In this document: positions 44,991 through 53,857 of the stretch, in pieces
Layout: the number at the start of each line of letters is the position of its first letter
Numbering within the stretch: the first letter of the stretch is position 1
NCBI GenBank assembly: GCA_965222005.1
Contig: OZ244935.1
Span: forward strand, 806,001-870,000
Direction of reading: 5' to 3'
DNA from: CBDCTM01 sp965222005
GTDB taxonomy: Bacteria > Bacteroidota > Bacteroidia > Chitinophagales > Saprospiraceae
DNA: 64,000 nucleotides
Made by a program: the position numbers and the translations under genes
Notes under the pieces: model-generated
What the model was told of the DNA's origin: nothing
Seen by the model: the letters and a program-made list of their open reading frames with translations, nothing else
Database searches by the model: none

Positions 44991-47039
44991 ATGATAAAAA
45001 AACACCTCTCGTTCCTATTGCTCTTCCTGCCGGCGCTATGTTGGGCACAGACTTATCCCGGCGGCTTCTTTCTCAACTCACAAGTCAAAGTGGACTCGGC
45101 CGTGCAGGTGCTGCGCGACGGTGGCTATACGGCCATAAGGGGTGGGCTGTGGATAGGCTCGGAAGAAAACGGCCCGCTGACCGACGTACATGACCTCAGC
45201 GGTTTTGAAATGCTCACCCATATAGGTTGGCTGATGGTGATGAATACCGATTCGCTCAAAAGCCTACATGGCCTGCACCACATAGATTCTATCGGCAATG
45301 GTATATTTTGGATTACCAACAATCCACACCTGGAGTCCATAGCCGCTCTGGGCAATGCCGACTTCTACAATTTGGGCTCCAGCTATTTCACAGAGCTAAG
45401 AATACAGGACAACCCCCGGCTAAAGAGCCTCGACGGGCTGGAAGGTGTTACCAAAGTAGGAGGTTGGGTAAGAATAGGTGAATTGTACCATGATGATGAA
45501 CCTTATCAATTGGAAGATCTACGAGGTTTGCGTAACCTGATGTACGTGGGAGAAATGCTGTTAATTACTTATTATAAGGGAAGTACTTTAAAGGGGTTAG
45601 AAAATATAAAGCTTGAAGATTATTTAACCATATACGACTGTCCCAATTTAAATGACATCAGTGCGCTGAGTCAGTGGGATACCATAGGAAAAATGTCGCT
45701 AGGTAATTGTCCGGAGCTGAAGGACCTCAGCCCCCTGGACGGGCTGGTACTTTCGGGGGATAAATGGGTCAGAATAGAGCACTGTCCCAAGATCGGCAGG
45801 CTTCCAAAACTAAAATTCACAGACAACGAAGCTCCCTGGATCACGCTGATTGACCTACCCTTGCTGCACGACATCAGCGCCTTGCATCCGGTCACCCACA
45901 TACCTTATCGCCTGGAGATCATCGATTGCGACGCACTGGAGTATTTCGAACTGCCCAACTGGCAAGAGGGCAACGGTTTGATAATTGAAGATAATGACAG
46001 CCTGGACAGTTTTGCCTTTCCTCAACTGAAAAAAGTGTCTATTACTGTGAATAACAATGCCCAACTCAAACACTTAAGGGGAACTGACCGGCTGACCCGC
46101 TCAGGGGGCGTTAGTGCGAGGAATAATACTGCTTTAGAGGAGATCAGCGGTTTCAATGCAGTGGATACCATCGGTTCCATTATACTGTTCGGCAATCCAA
46201 ACATTAAAACATTCACGGGCTTTAATAATTTGAAAGCAGCACTTGGCAGGGGTATCCAAATCTACTGGAACAACCACATCGACAGCTTCACGGCCTTTCC
46301 CAATATCGAATATGTGGATGGGGAGTTTTATATTGGCGGCAGTGGCTTTAGCAGCATCCCCCCTTTTGATAAACTGCGGGAAGTGACCGAAAGATTTAAA
46401 ATAATAGAAGCCACCGATCTCAAAGCACTCCGGGGTTTTTCCAATCTGAAGAAGCTGAGCATGGGTATAGACATCTTGCGCAATGACAAGCTGGACACCA
46501 TCTCTATATGCCAAAGCCTGGATTCCATATTAGTGGTTCGTGATACTAGTACTAGCGGCTTAGGTGTGAAAAACAACTATGCGTTGAAGTATTTGGATGG
46601 TTTTGATTCCATCCGTTATTTTGAAAATCCGCTGCGGCTGGAAGGATCTACCGCGCTGGAGCAGGCTCCTGCCCTGTGCCACATCCGGAGCAATCTGGGC
46701 GGTTGGCCCGATATAAGATTGCGCGACAATGCTGCCGGATTCAATACGCTTGATGAGGTGGAGGCGCATTGCGAGGAGCTGACGGGGGCTGAAGAAGCGG
46801 TACCCACCCTGCCCTTTGAGGCATATCCCAATCCTTTTGTCGAGGAGCTATATGTAACAGCTCCGGCGGGCAGCTACCGCTACCGCCTGCTGGATGTGTT
46901 CGGCAGGCTGGTGCAGCAAGGCTTGCTACCGCAAGGAGGCAGCATAAAACCGGGCGGGCTGGCTACAGGCGTGTACCTGCTCAGTGTACTGGATGAAAAG
47001 GGGCGAGTGATATGGGTGGAGAAAGTGGTGAGGGGGTGA
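44991..47039 (+). CDS. T9SS receptor-L-domain-like LRR protein, array copy 3 (chimera)
   Basis: 682 residues. This copy is visibly chimeric: it begins as N-block type B (GPLTDVHDLSGF, MVMNTDSLKS) and switches to type A at HHIDSIGNGIFW, with the breakpoint in the shared bases near 45271-45275. The rest has NEAPWITLIDL, middle block a as in copy 1, late block y (ERFKIIE, SMGIDILRND), YFENPLRLEGSTALEQ and PDIRLRD. Its tail is also unusual (QQGLLPQGGSIKPGG). The signal peptide carries a Leu-to-Phe change (LLFLPAL). No frameshift or stop is present, so the chimera should be expressed. Confidence 0.85.
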   Translation: MIKKHLSFLLLFLPALCWAQTYPGGFFLNSQVKVDSAVQVLRDGGYTAIRGGLWIGSEENGPLTDVHDLSGFEMLTHIGWLMVMNTDSLKSLHGLHHIDSIGNGIFWITNNPHLESIAALGNADFYNLGSSYFTELRIQDNPRLKSLDGLEGVTKVGGWVRIGELYHDDEPYQLEDLRGLRNLMYVGEMLLITYYKGSTLKGLENIKLEDYLTIYDCPNLNDISALSQWDTIGKMSLGNCPELKDLSPLDGLVLSGDKWVRIEHCPKIGRLPKLKFTDNEAPWITLIDLPLLHDISALHPVTHIPYRLEIIDCDALEYFELPNWQEGNGLIIEDNDSLDSFAFPQLKKVSITVNNNAQLKHLRGTDRLTRSGGVSARNNTALEEISGFNAVDTIGSIILFGNPNIKTFTGFNNLKAALGRGIQIYWNNHIDSFTAFPNIEYVDGEFYIGGSGFSSIPPFDKLREVTERFKIIEATDLKALRGFSNLKKLSMGIDILRNDKLDTISICQSLDSILVVRDTSTSGLGVKNNYALKYLDGFDSIRYFENPLRLEGSTALEQAPALCHIRSNLGGWPDIRLRDNAAGFNTLDEVEAHCEELTGAEEAVPTLPFEAYPNPFVEELYVTAPAGSYRYRLLDVFGRLVQQGLLPQGGSIKPGGLATGVYLLSVLDEKGRVIWVEKVVRG

Positions 47040-47229
47040 GGGGTGAGGGAGTGGGGAGGTGAGGAGGTGAGGAGGTGAGGAGTTGGGGAGGTGGGGAGGT
47101 GAGGGAGTGGGGAGGTGAGGGAGTGGGGAGGTGAGGGGGTGATGGTTTGGTGATTTGGTGATTTGGTGATTTGGTGATTTGCCCACTTGCATAAAATAAA
47201 CCCATATAAATCCATATAAATCCAACAAT
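47040..47229 (+). repeat. G-rich minisatellite spacer 3 (190 bp)
   Basis: The longest spacer: it carries an extra GAGGTGAGGAG-type unit and four ggtgatttg-type units compared with spacer 1, which it otherwise matches. Confidence 0.9.
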
Positions 47230-49269
47230 ATGATAAAAAAACACCTCTCGTTCCTATTGCTGCTCCTGCCGGCGCTATGTTGGGCACAGCTTTATCCCGG
47301 CGGCTTCTTTCTCAACTCGCAGGCCAAAGTGGACTCGGCCGTGCAGGTGCTGCGCGACGGTGGCTATACGGCCATAAGGGGCGGGCTGTGGATAGGCTCG
47401 GAAGAAAACGGCCCGCTGACCGACGTACATGACCTCAGCGGTTTTGAAATGCTCACCCATATAGGTTGGCTGATGGTGATGAATACCGATTCGCTCCAAA
47501 GCCTACATGGCCTCCACCATCTGGATTCGCTGGGCAGCAAACTCTTGTGGATACGCAACAATCAGGAACTGGAATCTATTGCCGCATTGCGCCATGCCTG
47601 TTTTTACAATATGGGCAGCAGCATGTTTCCCGATGAGAATATTTATATAAGTGACAATCCCCGCCTCAAAAGCCTCGACGGACTGGAGGGCATCACGGCC
47701 CTCATCGGGCAGTTGAGAATTTCTGGAAACTATGCCCTGGAGAATCTACAAGGTTTGCGAAATCTGGGGCTGGTAAAGGACTTATTTGGTCTCAGTCATT
47801 ATAATGGAGCCAACTTAAAAGGATTGGAAAATTTGAGGCCTAAGGATGCGGTTTTTATAACTGACTGTCTCAATTTAAACGACGTCACTGCGCTAAGTCA
47901 GTGGAGCAGTATTGAAGAGTTATGGTTATTTGACTGCCCGGAGCTGAAGGACCTCAGCCCCCTGGACGGGCTGGTACTTTCGGGGAATAAGTGGCTTAGA
48001 ATAGAGAACTGTCCCAAGATCGGCCGGCTCCCCCAGTTCAAGTTTGCTGACAATGAAGCCCGCTGGATACACCTGGAGAACCTACCCTTGCTGCACGATA
48101 TCAGCGCCTTGCATCCGGTCACCCACATACCTTATCGCCTGGAGATCATCGATTGCGACGCCCTGGAGTATTTCGAACTGCCCAACTGGCAAGAGGGCAA
48201 CGGTTTGATAATTGAAGATAATGACAGCCTGGACAGTTTTGCCTTTCCTCAACTGAAGAGAGTGGCTCTTACAGTAAATAACAATGCCCAACTCAAACAT
48301 CTTAGAGGAAGTGACCGGCTGACCAGATTGATAGGTATTGGAGCAAGGGACAACACGGCTTTAGAGGAGATCAGTGGTTTCAATGCGGTGGATACCATCA
48401 GCTCTATTAGATTGTTCGGCAACCCAAACATTAAAACATTCACGGGCTTTAATAATTTGAAAGCAGCACTTGGCAGGGGTATCCAAATTTACTGGAACAA
48501 CCACATCGACAGCTTCACGGCCTTTCCCAATATCGAATATGTGGATGGGGAGTTCTATATTGGCGGCAGTGGCTTTAGCAGCATCCCCCCTTTTGATAAA
48601 CTGCAGGAAGTGACCAGAAATATTTTGATAGCACAAGCCACCGACCTCAAAGCGCTTCGGGGTTTTTCCAATCTGAAGAAAGTAGGAAACTTTGGGATGC
48701 AAGTATTTAGTAATGACAAGCTGGACACCATCTCTATATGCCAAAGCCTGGATTCTATTTTAGTCGCTGAAGGCAGTTCTACCGCAGGACTGTCTGTGGT
48801 AAGCAACGCTTCACTGAAATACTTTGGCGGTTTTGATTCCATCCGTCATTTGCAGAGCGAGCTGTGGCTGGAAGGATCTACCGCGCTGGAGCAGGCTCCA
48901 GCCCTGTGCCACATCCGTCGCAATCTGGGCGGTTGGCCCGATATAAGATTGCGCGACAATGCCGCTGGATTTAATACGCTTGATGAGGTAGAGGCGCATT
49001 GCGAGGAGCTGACGGGGGCTGAAGAAGCGGTACCTACCCTGCCCTTTGAGGCATACCCCAATCCTTTTGTCGAGGAGCTATATGTAACAGCTCCGGCGGG
49101 CAGCTACCGCTACCGCCTGCTGGATGTGTTCGGCAGGCTGGTACGGCAAGGCCCGCTGCCGCAAGCTGGCAGCCTGAGGCTGGGCGGGCTGGCTACAGGC
49201 GTGTACCTGCTCAGTGTACTGGATGAAAAGGGGCGAGTGATATGGGTGGAGAAAGTGGTGAGGGAGTGA
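47230..49269 (+). CDS. T9SS receptor-L-domain-like LRR protein, array copy 4
   Basis: 679 residues. The N-block is type B, nearly identical to copy 2 (one visible change is WSSIEELW for WGSIEELW). It then has NEARWIHLENL, middle block b, late block x (QEVTRN, DKLDT as in copy 1), HLQSELWLEGSTALEQ and RRNLGGWPDIRLRD. The tail ends VEKVVRE. So the first half follows copy 2 and the second half follows copies 1 and 5. Signal peptide and T9SS tail are intact. Confidence 0.85.
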   Translation: MIKKHLSFLLLLLPALCWAQLYPGGFFLNSQAKVDSAVQVLRDGGYTAIRGGLWIGSEENGPLTDVHDLSGFEMLTHIGWLMVMNTDSLQSLHGLHHLDSLGSKLLWIRNNQELESIAALRHACFYNMGSSMFPDENIYISDNPRLKSLDGLEGITALIGQLRISGNYALENLQGLRNLGLVKDLFGLSHYNGANLKGLENLRPKDAVFITDCLNLNDVTALSQWSSIEELWLFDCPELKDLSPLDGLVLSGNKWLRIENCPKIGRLPQFKFADNEARWIHLENLPLLHDISALHPVTHIPYRLEIIDCDALEYFELPNWQEGNGLIIEDNDSLDSFAFPQLKRVALTVNNNAQLKHLRGSDRLTRLIGIGARDNTALEEISGFNAVDTISSIRLFGNPNIKTFTGFNNLKAALGRGIQIYWNNHIDSFTAFPNIEYVDGEFYIGGSGFSSIPPFDKLQEVTRNILIAQATDLKALRGFSNLKKVGNFGMQVFSNDKLDTISICQSLDSILVAEGSSTAGLSVVSNASLKYFGGFDSIRHLQSELWLEGSTALEQAPALCHIRRNLGGWPDIRLRDNAAGFNTLDEVEAHCEELTGAEEAVPTLPFEAYPNPFVEELYVTAPAGSYRYRLLDVFGRLVRQGPLPQAGSLRLGGLATGVYLLSVLDEKGRVIWVEKVVRE

Positions 49270-49444
49270 GGGAGTGGGGAGTTGGGGAGTTGAGGAGGTG
49301 GGGAGGTGAGGGGGTGGGGAGTTGAGGAGGTGAGGGAGTGAGGAGGTGAGGAGGTGAGGGGGTGATGGTTTGGTGATTTGGTGATTTGGTGATTTGCCCA
49401 CTTGTATAAAATAAACCCCCATAAACCCATATAAATCCAACAAT
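49270..49444 (+). repeat. G-rich minisatellite spacer 4 (175 bp)
   Basis: Distinct unit order (gggagttggggagttgagg) and a changed AT-rich end (ataaacccccataaaccc). It appears identical to spacer 6 along its length. Confidence 0.9.
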
Positions 49445-51508
49445 ATGATAAAAAAACACCTCTCGTTCCTATTGCTGCTCCTGCCGGCGCTATGTTGGGC
49501 ACAGACCTATTCCGGCGGCTTCTTTCTCAACTCGCAAGCCAAGGTGGACTCGGCCGTGCAGGTACTGCGCGATGGCGGCTATACGGCTATCAGCGGCGGG
49601 CTGTGGATCGGCACACAAGAAGAAAATGCTCCACATGTTGAAAGGGTCGTCATCAAGGATTTGAGCGGATTTGAGATGCTCACCAAAATTGGTTGGTTAA
49701 AAATACAAAATACCGATTCGCTCCAAAGCCTCCACGGCCTGCACCACATAGATTCTATCGGCAATGGTATATTTTGGATTACCAACAATCCACACCTGGA
49801 GTCCATAGCCGCTCTGGGCAATGCCAACTTCTACAATTTGGGCTCCAGCTATTTCACAGAGCTAAGAATACAGGACAACCCCCGGCTAAAGAGCCTCGAC
49901 GGGCTGGAAGGTGTTACCAAAGTAGGAGGTTGGGTAAGAATAGGTGAATTGTACCATGATGATGAACCTTATCAATTGGAAGATCTACGAGGTTTGCGTA
50001 ACCTGATGTACGTGGGAGAAATGCTGTTAATTACTTATTATAAGGGAAGTACTTTAAAGGGGTTAGAAAATATAAAGCTTGAAGATTATTTAACTATATA
50101 CGACTGCCCCAATTTAAGCGATATCAGTGCGCTGAGTCAGTGGGATACCATAGGAAAAATGTCGCTAGGTAATTGTCCGGAGCTGAAGGACCTCAGCCCC
50201 CTGGACGGGCTGGTACTTTCGGGGGATAAATGGGTCAGAATAGAGCACTGCCCCAAGATCGGCAGGCTTCCAAAACTAAAATTCACAGACAACGAAGCTC
50301 CCTGGATATATCTGGAGGACCTGCCCTCGCTGCACGATATCAGCGCCTTGCATCCGGTCACCCACATACCTTATCGCCTGGAGATCATCGATTGCGACGC
50401 CCTGGAGTATTTCGAACTGCCCAACTGGCAAGAGGGCAACGGTTTGATAATTGAAGATAATGACAGCCTGGACAGTTTTGCCTTTCCTCAACTGAAGAGA
50501 GTGGCTCTTACAGTAAATAACAATGCCCAACTCAAACATCTTAGAGGAAGTGACCGGCTGACCAGATTGATAGGTATTGGAGCAAGGGACAACACGGCTT
50601 TAGAGGAGATCAGTGGTTTCAATGCGGTGGATACCATCAGCTCTATTAGATTGTTCGGCAACCCAAACATTAAAACATTCACGGGCTTTAATAATTTGAA
50701 AGCAGCACTTGGCAGGGGTATCCAAATCTACTGGAACAACCACATCGACAGCTTCACGGCCTTTCCCAATATCGAATATGTGGATGGGGAGTTTTATATT
50801 GGCGGCAGTGGCTTTAGCAGCATCCCCCCTTTTGATAAACTGCGGGAAGTGACCAGAAATATTTTGATAGCACAAGCCACCGACCTCAAAGCGCTTCGGG
50901 GTTTTTCCAATCTGAAGAAAGTAGGAAACTTTGGGATGCAAGTATTTAGTAATGACAAGCTGGAAACCATCTCTATATGCCAAAGCCTGGATTCTATTTT
51001 AGTCGCTGAAGGCAGTTCTACCGCAGGACTGTCTGTGGTAAGCAACGCTTCACTGAAATACTTTGGCGGTTTTGATTCCATCCGTCATTTGCAGAGCGAG
51101 CTGTGGCTGGAAGGATCTACCGCGCTGGAGCAGGCTCCAGCCCTGTGCCACATCCGCCGCAATCTGGGCGGTTGGCCCGATATAAGATTGCGCGACAATG
51201 CCGCTGGATTTAATACGCTTGATGAGGTAGAGGCGCATTGCGAGGAGCTGACGGGGGCTGAAGAAGCGGTACCCACTCTGCCCTTTGAGGCATACCCCAA
51301 TCCTTTTGTCGAGGAGCTATATGTAACAGCTCCGGCGGGCAGTTACCGCTACCGCCTGCTGGATGTGTTCGGCAGGCTGGTACGGCAAGGCCCGCTGCCG
51401 CAAGCTGGCAGCCTGAGGCTGAGCGGGCTGGCTACAGGCGTGTACCTGCTCAGTGTACTGGATGAAAAGGGGCAAGTGGTATGGGTGGAGAAAGTGGTGA
51501 GGGGGTGA
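49445..51508 (+). CDS. T9SS receptor-L-domain-like LRR protein, array copy 5
   Basis: 687 residues. The N-terminal constant region differs slightly (QTYSGGFF, ISGGLWIGTQEEN). The N-block is type A, like copies 1 and 7. It then has NEAPWIYLEDLPSL, middle block b, late block x (RNILIAQ, DKLET), HLQSELWLEGSTALEQ and RRNLGGWPDIRLRD. The tail RLSG...QVVWVEKVVRG matches copy 1. This copy joins an A-type first half to a b-type middle block, a combination not seen in copies 1 to 4. Confidence 0.85.
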   Translation: MIKKHLSFLLLLLPALCWAQTYSGGFFLNSQAKVDSAVQVLRDGGYTAISGGLWIGTQEENAPHVERVVIKDLSGFEMLTKIGWLKIQNTDSLQSLHGLHHIDSIGNGIFWITNNPHLESIAALGNANFYNLGSSYFTELRIQDNPRLKSLDGLEGVTKVGGWVRIGELYHDDEPYQLEDLRGLRNLMYVGEMLLITYYKGSTLKGLENIKLEDYLTIYDCPNLSDISALSQWDTIGKMSLGNCPELKDLSPLDGLVLSGDKWVRIEHCPKIGRLPKLKFTDNEAPWIYLEDLPSLHDISALHPVTHIPYRLEIIDCDALEYFELPNWQEGNGLIIEDNDSLDSFAFPQLKRVALTVNNNAQLKHLRGSDRLTRLIGIGARDNTALEEISGFNAVDTISSIRLFGNPNIKTFTGFNNLKAALGRGIQIYWNNHIDSFTAFPNIEYVDGEFYIGGSGFSSIPPFDKLREVTRNILIAQATDLKALRGFSNLKKVGNFGMQVFSNDKLETISICQSLDSILVAEGSSTAGLSVVSNASLKYFGGFDSIRHLQSELWLEGSTALEQAPALCHIRRNLGGWPDIRLRDNAAGFNTLDEVEAHCEELTGAEEAVPTLPFEAYPNPFVEELYVTAPAGSYRYRLLDVFGRLVRQGPLPQAGSLRLSGLATGVYLLSVLDEKGQVVWVEKVVRG

Positions 51509-51642
51509 GGGGTGGGGAGTTGGTGATTTGAGGGGGTGGGGAGGTGAGGGAGTGAGGAGGTGATGGTTTGGTGATTTGGTGATTTGGTGATTTGCCCACT
51601 TGTAAAAAATAACCCCCTATAAATCCATATAAATCCAACAAT
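51509..51642 (+). repeat. G-rich minisatellite spacer 5 (134 bp)
   Basis: The shortest spacer: reduced G-rich tract with an embedded gttggtgatttgaggg, then ggtgatttg repeats and aaaaaataaccccctataaatcc before the ATG. Confidence 0.9.
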
Positions 51643-53682
51643 ATGATAAAAAAACACCTCTCGTTCCTATTGCTGCTCCTGCCGGCGCTATGTTGGGCAC
51701 AGACTTATCCCGGCGGCTTCTTTCTCAACTCGCAAGCCAAAGTGGACTCGGCCGTGCAGGTGCTGCGCGACGGTGGCTATACGGCCATAAGGGGCGGGCT
51801 GTGGATAGGCTCGGAAGAAAACGGCCCGCTGACCGACGTACATGACCTCAGCGGTTTTGAAATGCTCACCCATATAGGTTGGCTGATGGTGATGAATACC
51901 GATTCGCTCAAAAGCCTACATGGCCTCCACCATCTGGATTCGCTGGGCAACAAACTCTTGTGGATACGCAACAATCAGGGACTGGAATCTATTGCCGCAT
52001 TGCGCCATGCCTGTTTTTACAATATGGGCAGCAGCATGTACCCCGATGAAGAGGTTAGAATAGTTGACAACCTCCGCCTCCAAAGCCTCGATGGACTGGA
52101 GGGCATCACGGCCCTCATCGGGCAGTTAAGGATTTACAGAAACTATCAGTTAGAGAATCTACAGGGCTTGCGAAATCTGGAATTGGTGACAAGTCTTTGC
52201 GCCTTTGTCGATTATAATGGATCGAACCTAAAAGGGCTGGAAAATTTGAGAGCAACAGACTATGTAACCATACGCAATTGTGCCAACTTAAGTGACATCA
52301 GTGCACTGAGTCAGTGGGATACCATAGGAGAAATAACACTGGGTACCTGCCCGGAGCTGAAAGACCTCAGCCCCCTGGACGGGCTGGTGCTTTCGGGGAA
52401 TAAATGGGTCAGAATAGAGCACTGCCCCAAGATCGGCAGGCTTCCAAAACTAAAATTCACAGACAACGTGGCTCCCTGGATATATCTGGAGGACCTGCCC
52501 TCGCTGCACGATATCAGCGCCTTGCATCCGGTCACTCACATACCTTATCGCCTGGAGATCATCGATTGCGACGCCCTGGAGTATTTCGAACTGCCCAACT
52601 GGCAAGAGGGCAACGGTTTGATAATTGAAGATAATGACAGCCTGGACAGTTTTGCCTTTCCTCAACTGAAGAGAGTGGCTCTTACAGTAAATAACAATGC
52701 CCAACTCAAACATCTTAGAGGAAGTGACCGGCTGACCAGATTGATAGGTATTGGAGCAAGGGACAACACGGCTTTAGAGGAGATCAGTGGTTTCAATGCG
52801 GTGGATACCATCAGCTCTATTAGATTGTTCGGCAATCCAAACATCAAAACATTCACGGGCTTTAATAATTTGAAAGCAGCACTTGGCAGGGGTATCCAAA
52901 TCTACTGGAACAACCACATCGACAGCTTCACGGCCTTTCCCAATATCGAATACGTGGATGGGGAGTTCTATATTGGCGGCAGTGGCTTTAGCAGCATCCC
53001 CCCTTTTGATAAACTGCGGGAAGTGACCGAAAGATTTAAAATAATAGAAGCCACCGATCTCAAAGCACTCCGGGGTTTTTCCAATCTGAAGAAGGTGAGC
53101 ATGGGTATAGCTATCTTGCGCAATGACAAACTGGAGACCATCTCTATATGCCAAAGCCTGGATACCATATTAGTGGTCCGAGATACTTATAATACTACCG
53201 GTTTAAGTGTGAAAAACAACTATGCGTTGAGACATTTGGATGGTTTTGATTCCATCCGTCATTTTGAAAATCAGTTGCGACTGGAAGAATCTACCGCGCT
53301 GGAGCGGGCTCCTGCCCTGTGCCACATCCGGAGCAATCTGGGCGGTTGGCCGGAGGTGGTGCTGCGCGACAATGCCGCCGGATTCAATACGCTTGATGAG
53401 GTGGAGGCGCATTGCGAGGAGCTGACGGGGGCTGAAGAAGCGGTACCCATCCTGCCCTTTGAGGCATACCCCAATCCTTTTGTCGAGGAGCTATATGTAA
53501 CAGCTCCGGCGGGCAGCTACCACTACCGCCTGCTGGATGTGTTCGGCAGGCTGGTACGGCAAGGCCCGCTGCCGCAAGCTGGCAGCCTGAGGCTGGGCGG
53601 GCTGGCTACAGGCGTGTACCTGCTCAGTGTACTGGATGAAAAGGGACGAGTGATATGGGTGGAGAAAGTGGTGAGGGAGTGA
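51643..53682 (+). CDS. T9SS receptor-L-domain-like LRR protein, array copy 6
   Basis: 679 residues. The N-block begins as type B (GPLTDVHDLSGF, LKSLHGLHHLDSLGNK) but diverges into a third version not found elsewhere: EEVRIVDNLRLQS, RIYRNYQLENL, LCAFVDYNGSN, ATDYVTIRNCANL and GEITLGTCPEL. It then shares NVAPWIYLEDLPSL, middle block b, late block y (ERFKIIE, SMGIAILRND, RDTYNTTGLSVKNN), HFENQLRLEESTALER and PEVVLRD with copy 7. The tail ends VEKVVRE as in copy 4. Confidence 0.85.
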   Translation: MIKKHLSFLLLLLPALCWAQTYPGGFFLNSQAKVDSAVQVLRDGGYTAIRGGLWIGSEENGPLTDVHDLSGFEMLTHIGWLMVMNTDSLKSLHGLHHLDSLGNKLLWIRNNQGLESIAALRHACFYNMGSSMYPDEEVRIVDNLRLQSLDGLEGITALIGQLRIYRNYQLENLQGLRNLELVTSLCAFVDYNGSNLKGLENLRATDYVTIRNCANLSDISALSQWDTIGEITLGTCPELKDLSPLDGLVLSGNKWVRIEHCPKIGRLPKLKFTDNVAPWIYLEDLPSLHDISALHPVTHIPYRLEIIDCDALEYFELPNWQEGNGLIIEDNDSLDSFAFPQLKRVALTVNNNAQLKHLRGSDRLTRLIGIGARDNTALEEISGFNAVDTISSIRLFGNPNIKTFTGFNNLKAALGRGIQIYWNNHIDSFTAFPNIEYVDGEFYIGGSGFSSIPPFDKLREVTERFKIIEATDLKALRGFSNLKKVSMGIAILRNDKLETISICQSLDTILVVRDTYNTTGLSVKNNYALRHLDGFDSIRHFENQLRLEESTALERAPALCHIRSNLGGWPEVVLRDNAAGFNTLDEVEAHCEELTGAEEAVPILPFEAYPNPFVEELYVTAPAGSYHYRLLDVFGRLVRQGPLPQAGSLRLGGLATGVYLLSVLDEKGRVIWVEKVVRE

Positions 53683-53857
53683 GGGAGTGGGGAGTTGGGG
53701 AGTTGAGGAGGTGGGGAGGTGAGGGGGTGGGGAGTTGAGGAGGTGAGGGAGTGAGGAGGTGAGGAGGTGAGGGGGTGATGGTTTGGTGATTTGGTGATTT
53801 GGTGATTTGCCCACTTGTATAAAATAAACCCCCATAAACCCATATAAATCCAACAAT
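53683..53857 (+). repeat. G-rich minisatellite spacer 6 (175 bp)
   Basis: Same length and apparently same sequence as spacer 4, including the cccccataaaccc end, which suggests the copy 4-5 and copy 6-7 junctions share a recent origin. Confidence 0.9.

Noticed and set aside
42635..53857. CRISPR-like array in the regularly spaced repeats
   Set aside because: The repeating units are whole genes plus minisatellites; there are no short palindromic repeats with unique spacers and no cas genes.
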